From Branchiostoma floridae (Eukaryota > Chordata > Leptocardii > Amphioxiformes > Branchiostomatidae): a DNA stretch of 64,000 nt. Each line of letters opens with the position of its first letter. Position 1 is the stretch's first letter. Positions 13,401 to 25,400 of this stretch are shown in pieces. The position numbers and the translations under genes were made by a program. The stretch is taken from the NCBI RefSeq assembly GCF_000003815.2, contig NC_049992.1, positions 16,889,643-16,953,642 of the forward strand. Direction: 5' to 3'. The notes below the pieces were generated by a model. That model was not told where the DNA came from and searched no databases. It saw only the letters and a list, made by a program, of their open reading frames with translations.

Positions 13401-16400
13401 TGCTTTGATAAGTTAAGATCGCAGAATGCAATATTTTGGCATAAAATAATGTATATATGGCCATGGGAACAAGAAATATTACGGTTATTCCGGGTTATTC
13501 CGGGTCATTTCGGGTTATTCCGGTAAATACCCTCACGGGCGTTGACGGTGCGGAGGAGGTGAGATTTTTATCGTACAGAAATTGGTACAGTTTGTAAAGT
13601 TATCTTTCTGGAATTCGGATGTATTAAAATATAACATTACATTCTAAGGCGTAGTGTCATGTGAGTAAAATGAGCACGACATTTGACGAAAGATTTTGTG
13701 GAGGGTATACAGTCAAGTTTATTGTGCAACGATTGGAACAGTTTACGTGCGGGTGGGAGGGGGGCGTGCGTCTATATATGCAGCTGCAGGAGGTCCTGCA
13801 GGACATTTTCGATCGTAAGAGTAACGTACAATTTGAAAAGATAGTGATCATGAATTCGGACACATTGAAACATATTTCCAAGGAACGGTATATAGTTTTT
13901 TTAGTAAAACCAGTGTGTGGGGATTGACGAGAATTTAGATAGTTTAATGGTGCACTGTGCTTGAGCCGATGCGAGGCATTATGCAGGGCATTTTTGATTG
14001 TAAAAATATCGTACAAGTTGAAAAGATGGATCGGATTCTAATACATTAAAACATACATTTCCAAAGAATAGTAGAAAACAACGGATTGTAGCTAACTGTT
14101 AAACAATCAGCAAAGCAGTTGGCAAGATGTCACACCTGAACTTTTGTAGATTTTTGCTTTTTGTTGGTACTAGTAAGATGTTATGTGATCAAGACAATAT
14201 TTTCTTTCTGTTTCAGTGACGCCTTAGACTGTTCTCTGCTATATATACAAGTGACACAGTAATATACAGAAACTTACAGCTAGCAAAAGTCTGTACTCAA
14301 TAAGATTTTACACAGTACACATTTATACTTCTTCTGCTGAAATCTACGCATTACATTTTGCATCCAACCAAAGAGGTTTGAAAGAGAGTCCTTGATCCAA
14401 CCAAATTAGACCTTGAGACCTATTAACAGATCATTGATCACTGTGCATTTTGCACATACCAGACTCAATCGTGCCACTGAGCACTGCATTTTGCACACAC
14501 CAGACCAATTGTGCCACTGAGCACTGTGCATTTTGCACACACCAGACCTATCGTGCCATTGAGCACTGTGCATTTTGCACACACCAGACCTATCGTGCCA
14601 TTGAGCACTGTGCATTTTGCACACACCAGACCAATCGTGCCATTGAGCACTGTGCATTTTGCACACACCAGACCAATCGTGCCATTGAGCACTGTGCATT
14701 TTGCACACACCAGACTCAATCGTGCCACTGAGCACTGTGCATTGTGCAAATAAAGTCAAGCAAAGAACACATATATTGTGAACAATGTGTGAATCTATTT
14801 TATCGGGAAAATACCACCAAGGTGACATCATTTTCAGTGGAGATAATAGAGGCAAACAATGCACTGCAAATGCTTTAATGGCAGTTGTTAACCACAGTAC
14901 TTGCAGACAAGCAATTACCTGGACAAGTACAGACCTTGATGGTGTACTTTTTCAAGGAGATGCACTATACACCTACATAAAACCATCACTAAGATCTGGT
15001 GTGGAGTTCCTCTCCGTTGATGATATTCCAGACTATTTGCAACTTTACAACAATACTGTACGTGTATCAATAAAAGAGTCTTACACTGGAGACATATTTG
15101 CCACAGAAGCAGTCTATCCTTATTACACCTTAAAGAAAGCCCTAGAAGCAGCATTTGCTGAATCCAACACTTGTCTTTTCATAACAGCACATGGAATAAC
15201 TGGTTCAACAGTAGCATTGTTGCACGCTGATAACAAGTATTCCGTTTATGACTCACATGCCAGAAGTCCCATACTAGCATTGCCAGATAGCCATGGCACT
15301 TCTACTTTAAGCATGCACAGTTCAAACAGCAATCTAGTTTCATTCTTGCAACACTTTAACTGGAACACACAATGCAATTTTGAGGTTGTCACAGTACAAG
15401 CAGAAAATGTTTTCTTATCAGTTGAACCTACTGGTATACACATTATCAATCTGACTAGCAATGTTTCTTCTATGATTGAGTCAGAAAACTGCTTTCAAGT
15501 TCAACAACAACACACATACACCTTGGTTAAACCAGAGTTTGTATCTACGAAAGAGAACCTACAACAACCAAACACAGCATTTCCATTTGCACCACATTGT
15601 AACCAAAGTACTGGGAAAAACATTGTGCCATGCACCACAAGCAAACATCCAAGTGCTATGCCAGAGAACAGGAATGAAGGCCTCTTGAATCAATTAGTAA
15701 TGTCACCAAATGCAGCATCAAATTTAAATGATAAAAAAGTGCAAGGTCTTGCAATCCAAAGCGCAATATGCAAGGACAAACAAGAAAAACAAACCTATCA
15801 ACAGAAGACAGAGAGTCTTGCAGAACAAAGAACATCATACAAAGCAAAGAAAGCAAATGAGACCTGTGAGCAAAAAGCAGCACAGCAAAGAGCATCATAT
15901 AAAGCGAACAAAGGTTTCCAGCCAACTTCCCATAGATTTTAGATATAAACTTCTAGTTTAATAATGATGCACATTTTACTGGAACACAACATGAAATTTT
16001 GAGGTAGTCCTTCCAAATGCGCCCCGGCCAGCTTTTTTTAAAAGCTTTCTTGTTACAATTCATCCTCGCTTAAGACTTGTCCGTTGATAACTACACTACA
16101 ATATAAACTTTCAAGGATTGATAAACTTTCATATTTGTATCCACTGAGTTTTGCATCTACAACTGTATAGTCACTGAAACGTCTTTAGAGTTGCATGCTG
16201 TGCAGTCTTTCGCAAACTTTTTCAATGGTGCCTTGCTTAGCGAACTAGCTCTGAGATTTCTTGCGCTCCCATGGAAATGTGAAGCTATCTTACGCTTTAA
16301 ACAGGCATTTAGCCAGGCATGCGTCAACGCGTCATCTGGACGAACTTTTCTTAGAATAACAAGAAATTTGATGCCCCTGGACGCCCTTACACTTAGGAGA

Positions 16401-19400
16401 AAATCGTCTGACAAGCATGAAATTCTGATTGACCAGGGATGCTACCAGGACATCTGTGGTCACAGTCTTCTACTGTGACCTCTGGAACAGCATTTTTACC
16501 TCTTGGGATACCTAAGAATGCATTGTTTTAACTTAAAATCATCAAAAACTCTGCACCATGGAAGGTGGATGCCCCCAGACCCCGCCTACAATAGTCACTT
16601 ACCGCGACTTACCAATAAGTTTGGACTCCCTATTATAAAATCCTAGCTAAAAGCCTGGCTTTAAAAGACTCTATCCTTAGAAAAAAAACAGTTGGTGGTT
16701 ATTTGAAGACTTGTTTTCTTGTACATCAACTGATGGATGAACAACAGTAAACTTACCCTGCTGCCCAGCTGCCAGGGTTCATCTTCTGCTGCTGCTGTTG
16801 TTGTTGCTGCTGGATCTGCTGACTGGCAGCCATCTGTTTCTGTCGCTGAGGGGAAAAAAGAACATCCATAAAGATTCAACAAGGATGTCCCGAAAGCTTC
16901 ACGAAGGACATCTCTAAAACTTCAAGAAGTTCATCCAAACAGTTTCAACTAGGACATCCCTAAAGCTTTAACAAGGACATCCCGAAAGTTTGAACAAGGA
17001 CATCCCGAAAGCTTCAACAAGGACAATTAATAGATTTGTTTTTCTTCTTCTTTTCTTCTTCCAGTTTACTGTAAATGTATTTAAGTTCGCGGAGATTTAA
17101 TTGATGGACTTTTCGTGGTGGTTTTAATTTTGCGGTAGCACCATACACTGTAGTCTCTTACTGTTATGGAAAAATATTCGCCGTGGTTTAAAATTCGCGG
17201 TGAAGCGGCTGCCGTGAAAACTGCGAACATTAATCCACCGCGAAAGTTTCTGCATTTTAAGTATATCAGACAAAGCATCATGGATGGATGTCATTCTTAG
17301 AATCAAGTTTGTATATGTCTTGAGTAACACTGCTTCAACTGACAGACCAGAAAGATGTAATGCTATTCAGGGGCGGGTTAACCGGTACAGTGTAACCAGT
17401 ACAAAACAGTTCTTCTTGGAATTGGAAAAAATCAGTGGACCTGAGTTTGGACCGATTAGAAAATTAGGTCTAGGTTCAGGTCTAGACCAGGACCTGGTGT
17501 TCTGGACCTGGACAGTACCTGAATTTTCTGTACAGGTACACATCCAGGGCTCGAAATTCATTTTTGGGATTAGTTGCACTGGTGCACCCAGCTTAAGAAA
17601 TTGGGTGCACTAAAAAAATGTTGGGTGCACCACTTAAATTTAAGTAATAACCTAATAATAAAACTTAGTTACAAGCTATTCAATTCTTAAACAAGTACCA
17701 TGACAGACATTTCCATCATCTTTCTAACTAAGATGTTAAGAATATGATGTATACTAGTACACTTTGATATCTTTACATACATAAACCTAACAAAATATTT
17801 GGGTGCACCCTGTGCACCCACAGAAAAAGATTGGGTGCACAGCTCCAATTTTGGGTGCACCTGGGTGCACATGCACCCAGTATTTCAAGCCCTGACACCC
17901 CTAATACTATGGGATGTCTCTCACCTCTTCCCTCTGCTTCCTCTCCTTCTCCTCCTGCATCTGCTGAATCTGGGCAAGAGATGGCACAGTGGATGGGGCG
18001 GAGCTGGTCTGCTGCGCCCACAGGGAATGCTGGGACAGCTGCAGTGCAGGGATGGAAGGAACTTCTTTGTACTTTGTACTTGTACCAAAATTTAATCAAA
18101 TGTCATAAAGCATTGAATTTTCACTGCAAGAAAACACCACAATCTATGCACCTGTGTTCTATGTCTCCTATGTGACTTACCAGGTTGGCATAAGTCTCCT
18201 ATGTGACTTACCAGGTTGGCATAAGTTTCCTACGTGACTTACCAGGTTGGCATAAGTTTCCTACGTGACTTACCAGGTTGGCATAAGTCTCCTATGTGAC
18301 TTAACCAGGTTGGCATAAGTCTCCTATGTGACTTATTAGGTTGGCATAAGTTTCCTATGTGACATACCAGGTTGGCATAAGTTTCCTATGTGACTTACCA
18401 TTGTTTCCTATGTGACTTACCATTGCTTCCTACGTGACTTACCAGGTTGGCATAAGTTTCCTACGTGACTTACCAGGTTGGCATAAGTCTCCTATGTGAC
18501 TTACCAGGTTGGCATGAGTTTCCTATGTGACTTACCAGGTTGGCATAAGTCTATGTGACTTACCAGGTTGGCATAAGTTTCCTACGTGACTTACCAGGTT
18601 GGCGTTCTGCATCTGCTGGCGTTGCTGTTCCTGGAGCCGGCGCAGGGCCTCCTGCTGCTGTCGCTGCTGGTCCCGCTGCCTCTGCAGCTCCTGCTGTCGG
18701 GCCAGCTCCTGACGCTGGAGGTCCTGCTGTCTCTGCAGCTCCTGCTGTCTCTGTAACTCCTGCGGGAAGAGATTCCAAACCTCAGCTCAATACTAGTCGA
18801 AACTCAGGGGAAATACACCCAGTAGAGGAGGAGATATCTCCTTTGTGTATCCTCCCTTTTTTCCTTGGTCGGAGGGTTCCTAATGTTCACTTTGGAGAAT
18901 GTATAACCAAAAGGTTTCCTTATCGCCAATTAGAGACTGTGATGCCAAAGATAGAGTGGATAACAACCTACTGCCCATCCTATGGTCTAAAAAAGGCTAT
19001 AGGACCTTCACTGTAAATTCATTTAGGTTTGCAGCACTTGCAGCACAATTTCACAACATGGTGAAAACCTAGGGTTTGAATAATCATTGTGTTCACAGTT
19101 AAAATGATTACAATTAGTAGTAACACAATGGAACAGGTCGCTACAAAACCACCAAAGTCAAAACCTGTTGTTACTACAATCCCTGTAAATACAAAGCAGT
19201 TTTCCATGCAATATTCTGCAAATTGCACTCACCACCCATAAGGACTTACCTGCTGCCTTTGCATTTCCTTTTGTCTCTCCATTTCTTTTTGGCGCTCGAT
19301 CTCACGTGCTCTCTCCATCTCCCTCTGCCGTTCGATTTCCTCTCGTTTCCTACGTTCCTCTTCTTCCCTTTTTCTTCTCTCTTCCTCCTCCTTCTGTCTG

Positions 19401-22400
19401 CGAACGGCCTCTTGTCTCTGCAATTAGAAAGAAGTGAGTCAAACACAACAAGAGGTAAGGCAAGACTAGTAATCTCTAGCTGTGGGACAGAGGAAAACAA
19501 ACCCAGACCCTTGAGAGGAATTTTTCCTGGATTGGGCATACGCCTAGGATGCATCCAGCACTACAGACCAAGCCCTAACCAGGAATACACAGGGTAGGGG
19601 AAAGAGAAGGCAGCCTGAAAACTGCTGGAGAAGAGAAACTGTAGAAAAAATAAGGAGTACAGATATCAGCAACAGCTGGCACAACCTAAGAAAGAAGACC
19701 CAAAGAAGAGTCCAATGGAGGAACATCATCATGTATGCTCAGATGAACCAAAAGCCCTTCAGTGTACAACACATGTGCTGTACAATAACACACATAAGTC
19801 CAGTGGAGGAGTGATTTTATTGTATGACAGTAAATACTATATAAAGCAAATTTAAAGCACATGCTGTTGAAAATTGTGTAGAAAAATAATGTGTACCAGT
19901 AATTACCTATTCTAGCAACATCTTCACCACCGTAAATTCAGTTATCTTTGCAGGGACTTACAAACAATTCAAGATCTACATTAGACGTTATCTCTGACCT
20001 GTAATTCCAGCTCCTGCTGCCTCCTGAGTTCGTCTGTCTTCCGTCTTTCTTCTTCCTCCCGTCTCCGTCGACTGTCATCCTCCTTTTCTTTCTGCAGGCG
20101 AAGCTCAGCTTCTCTGCGATCCTTCTCCTCCTACAATTCAGAAAATCAACAATTTGATTTTGTTTGGTTGTCCTTCAATCTGCAATTCATATTGTATGTG
20201 TTCGATTCTTATAAAAACATTTCTTAGACCGCGATCCAAAGTTCTTTGAGAGCTGAAAGATGAAACAGCAAAGAAGAACACATTTTAGCTAGGGTGGTTG
20301 CCAAGGCCCACTTGTGATTGACATGTCCCCAACCAATCAAAATCAAAGAACAACATTCAGTAGTTGATACTGCGTGATTCGTCTGTCCCAAACCAATCAG
20401 AAGTTGGCAATCAGTGATTGGCCTCTTCCTAACCAATGAAAATAAAAGAACATCAGTCAGTAGTTGGTAATGTGTGATTGGTCTGTTCCTGACCAATCAG
20501 AAGTTAGCAATCAGTGATAGGCCTGTTCATAACTATAGTAATGAGAATAACAGAACATCACCCAGTAGATGGTTATTGAGTTTCTCATTAACAAACAGAC
20601 TCTGATTCACATAAGTCCACAGAAAAGAAAAGAAAGTCTTTGAAAAGCTAACCTTGTCCCTTTCCATTCTCTGAATGTCGTCCATGGAGGAAGCAGAGGA
20701 CTTGGGTGGATCCAGGTCCCACACACTCCCGCCCTCCATCCAGCCGCCGGCCGGAGCGTTGGGCTGGCCCCAGATGGCCGTCCCCTTGTCTGGGGATGAC
20801 GGACGACCGCGCTGGGGCTGGGGCTGAGGTGTGGGGTTGGGCTGAGGCGGAAGTTCCGCTGTGGGTGATCTGTAGCCATGTGTGAAGTGGGAAACTGATA
20901 AGCATCATGAAAGTCTCTTGGGTCAAAATACTGAACTTTAAAGTCATCAGAAAAAATAACAAATACTGCTACACCAAAAACATAACCTTCTTGGCAAAGG
21001 TTATGAAACAATTTACAACATAATGGAAATTCTAACTGCTTTGGAATGCTTCCTTCGTTCTATATCTTCTTTAAATTACGGTTCTTGGTGGCAAGTTTAA
21101 AAATCTGTTTTTTTTGGTACACTTTTGACAGATTAGCCAAAGAGGCTCAGTGGGCATCACGCCACCGTCATGGTGGGTATAATATTGTGTACCTTTCCAA
21201 AGGGAACAAGGTTGGGGCATGGCAAGTCACGAACCCAGACCTATTGGTTCTGAGTCAACCCTCTAGCTGTTTTGCCACACAGACCCAATTTTACACGTTG
21301 AGAGAAAATGAAGAAGGATACACGGTGACTGACCTGTCCTGGGAAGACTGTTTTCTCTGATGCTGCAGCATCTGTTGTTGTAGCTGTTGGTATTGCTGTT
21401 GGAGCTGGGTCTGCTGCTGCTTAAACAGGGTCTGTAGAGAGGTAAGCAGGAAAACATGTAAAGCATTCATCCTCGGTGCAAAATACTTTTTGATAATAGA
21501 GCAATAAGGCCATGGCATTGCTTGCACTTTCAGCCAAGCAGGCCAAGGCAACAATACACTTATCGATAACTGTACTGGGTTCTTTTACATGCAGTGGTTT
21601 GATGCTCATACAAGGGGCCACTGGCTTTATGACCACATTTGGGAGGATGAATGCAAGCCCTAACAGCCATATGGAGCCAGCCATACCTGTAACTGCTGCT
21701 GTTGTTGCTGCAGAGCGACCATCTGCCTCTGTACGTGTTGCTGGAGTCCGATGTTCCCCATGGTCTCCGGCTGCTTCAGCTGCTGCTGGAGCTGCTGGGA
21801 CTGGGCCCTGTGGGAACACAAAACTTAACTGTCAACACCAGAATCTGTATATAAAACCTACCGTCCTTTGGCCACAAGTGGGGCAATTGCTGTTGTATTG
21901 AGGTCTCCTGAGTTAGCGCCAAATGGCAGCTGCTCCAGATCCTTGCGACAGTCATATCACGGTCACATGAGAATAGCGCCAAATCGTAGCCGCTGCAGAC
22001 CCTTGTGACAGTTGTATCGAGGTCACATGAGAATAGCGCAGAATGGCAGCTACTCCAGACCCTTGCGACAGTCGTATTTGTATATAAAACCTACAGTTTT
22101 TTCGCCGCATGTGGACCAATTGCTCTTGTATTGAGGTAACCTGAGTAAGCGCTGAATGGCAGCCGCTCCAGGGCCTTATGATTTAGCCACACCTATATTG
22201 TAAGCTCCTCACAATTCAGCCCCTGGCTGCTAAAGTTTTTCCCCTAGGCCTAACCTGATAAATCCTGTCTGCTGCATGTACAGCATCTGCTGCTGCATGA
22301 GCTGCTGCTGCAGGTACTGCTGTTTCATCATGTGCTGCTCCAGGACAGACGCATCGATGGCGGGAGAACTGGACGCCACCGTCGCAGCGGGAGAGGCATT

Positions 22401-25400
22401 GGACGAGGTCGGCGCTGTGGAGGAGGCTGCGCTCGCTGCAGGATTGTTCTGTTTCAGGTACAGAAAAACAACAAAGTTGACGAATACCATAGAAACCAGA
22501 AAGGCTGACATTTTATCAAGAGCAAATGCAGCACATTTCAGCCATCTCCCAGCCCATGCAACAATAGATTGTTCCAAAACTGAAAAAAAAACAACATCTG
22601 GGGTATTGGCCCAGTCTATCCTTGTAACAAATTTCAATTCATTCAGTCCAGAAACGACAGAGATGATTTGATTTGAAGATTCGTCAGGAGAAGAAAGAAG
22701 CAGAAACATTACGAATACAATATATTTTAGTCATGAAATATAATAAAATTTGTCATAGTGTTACAAAGCCATAAAAGCACCACCAATTCCTACGTAAAGG
22801 ATTTGCCAAACCACACAATTTGTCAAAGTGATATCATGATGTATGTGTTGTGACAGTTACCAATATCATTTGTGCATTAGGCCACAATTCTTATTCTATG
22901 GAATGAAGAAATGGAAAATGACAACAGAAAAACAACCTTGAAAAACAAAGATTGTCAATGACTCAAGTATATGTTGTCACTGAAACCAAATTGATTTTGG
23001 GGACCAAAGAAATGGAAACAGCATGGACACTTTTACCACATGTCAATGAGGTTCTATTTGATACTTTCAAGTGAAAACTATGATTTCCGAATTCTTCTTC
23101 TCTGAACTTTAAATCATAGTGGTGCAGCAAGACAATTTGAATTGCGGTGCTGAGTTTGCAACAGGTTGCTGCAGTAACATTATTCAACTGCTTAGGAAGA
23201 TCCCTGATTGTATCATATCAATATTACTAGATATAAGAATAGGGAGATTACGTTTCTCCCTACCAACAAGGGTGGCGGGGTAGGTCCGGGCATGAAAGGC
23301 ACTCTTCCCCATCTCTTGATGAGTTCTCCCAGCGGCTGGAACCGCTCGTCGCACGCGCGTCGCACCAGGAGGGTCATGGTGAAGTAGCCTGCGGTGAACC
23401 ACTCCGCCATCTCCTGGGAGCTAAAGGGACCTGTGGGGAGAGAGGTGGACCCTCTTAGCAAAATGGTACATCCCAAACAACCACTCCGCCATCTCCTGGG
23501 AGCTAAAGGGACCTGTGGGTAAAGAGGTGGACCCTCTTAGCAAAATGGTACATCCTAAACAACCACTCCGCCATCTCCTGGGAGCTAAAGGGACCTGTGG
23601 GGAGAGAGGTGGACCCTCTTAGCAAAATGGTACATCCCAAACAACCACTCGGCCATCTCCTGGGAGTTAAAGGGACCTGTGGGAAGAGAGGTGGACCCTC
23701 TTAGCAAAATGGTACATCCCAAACAACCACTCCGCCATCTCCTGGGAGCTAAAGGGACCTGTGGGGAGAGAGGTGGACCCTCTTAGCAAAATGGTACATC
23801 CCAAACAACCACTCGGCCATCTCCTGGGAGTTAAAGGGACCTGTGGGGAGAGAGGTGGGCCCTCTTAGCAAAATGGTACATCCCAAACAACCACTCCACC
23901 ATCTCCTGGGAGCTAAAGGGACCTGTGGGGGGAAAGGTGGACCCTCTTAGCAAAATGGTACATCCCAAACAACCACTCAGCCCCAACAACAAAATTCCAT
24001 CAAAGGGATGCTAGAACTGTAAAGATTTACACACTTATAGATGACTGTTTTTATGTCACTCTAATTCAACTACTGTAGAACACTTTTCCAAGTTAACATT
24101 GCATTTTTGATCTGTTGTGAGCGACCTACCCTGTATCTCTCCTTGTGGATCCTTGTAAAACCATTTATTCGCAGTCTCCTGTGTCATGGGTAGGCCCTTT
24201 GGTTGACTAGAAGTATCTTCTAACTTTTCATCATCTTCTGCTGTCATTGTTGCTACAAGGCTCTCTGCAGCCTGGAAGAGAAGAGAACACTTATTTGTTT
24301 GTTTCTTCTGTTCGAAACTTTGTTAATTCATGAAAGCTCAGATCAGCCCAAAGGCTGCTTTTCACTGACGTCATGAGGGAAGAGATAAGACAAATTAAAT
24401 AACAGAGGTGCATTTTGCATCATCTATAGTCCTAATATGTCTATACACATATTTTACAGTTTGTTTTGGTTGTTTCTGTTACTTTAAGACTATAATAAGA
24501 GTCTCTTGAAGGAAGCCAGAGTTGGGGCTGTGCATATGTCTGGTGATAGACTGTTCCAGAGTTTGGGCTGTGCGCATGTCTGGTGGTAGACTGTTCCAGA
24601 ATTGGGGTTATGCCTATGTCTGGTGGTAGACTGTTCCAGAGTTGGGGCTGTGCGTATGTCTGGTGGTAGACTGTTCCAGAGTTGGGGCTGTGTGTATGTC
24701 TGGTGGTAGACTGTTCCAGAGTTGGGGCTGTGTGTATGTCTGGTGGTAGACTGTTCCAGAGTTGGGGCTGTGTGTATGTCTGGTGGTAGACTGTTCCAGA
24801 GTTGGGGCTGTGCGTATGTCTGGTGGTAGACTGTTCCAGAGTTGGGGCTGTGCGTATGTCTGGTGGTAGACTGTTCCAGAATTAGGGTTGTGCTATGTCT
24901 GGTGGTAGACTGTTCCAGAGTTGGGGCTGTGCGTATGTCTGGTGGTAGACTGTTCCAGAATTGGGGCTGTGTGTATGTCTGGTGGTAGACTGTTCCAGAG
25001 TTGGGGCTGTGCGTATGTCTGGTGGTAGACTGTTCCAGAATTAGGGTTGTGCTATGTCTGGTGGTAGACTGTTCCAGAGTTGGGGGTGTGCGTATGTCTG
25101 GTGGTAGACTGTTCCAGAATTAGGGTTGTGCGTATGTCTGGTGGTAGACTGTTCCAGAGTTGGGGCTGTGCGTATGTCTGGTGGTAGACTGTTCCAGAAT
25201 TAGGGTTGTGCTATGTCTGGTGGTAGACTGTTCCAGAGTTGGGGGTGTGCGTATGTCTGGTGGTAGACTGTTCCAGAATTGGGGCTGTGTGTATGTCTGG
25301 TGGTAGACTGTTCCAGAGTTGGGGGTGTGCGTATGTCTGTTCCAGAGTTGGGGTTGTGCGTATGTCTGTTCCAGAGTTGGGGCTGTGCGTATGTCTGGTG

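Noticed and set aside
14406-14864. Four overlapping open frames through the 42-bp array
   Set aside because: Period divisible by three keeps frames open on both strands. The Cys/His-rich peptides are repeat artefacts.
18174-18600. CRISPR-like array (also 23397-23974 and 33500-33690)
   Set aside because: The units are contiguous with no unique spacers, and the host is eukaryotic. They are minisatellites.
20653-20859. Exon 17 acceptor at CCCACAG|CGGAAC
   Set aside because: It gives the wrong phase from exon 16 and destroys the GGSVWDL block. The upstream GCTACAG|ATCACC restores frame.
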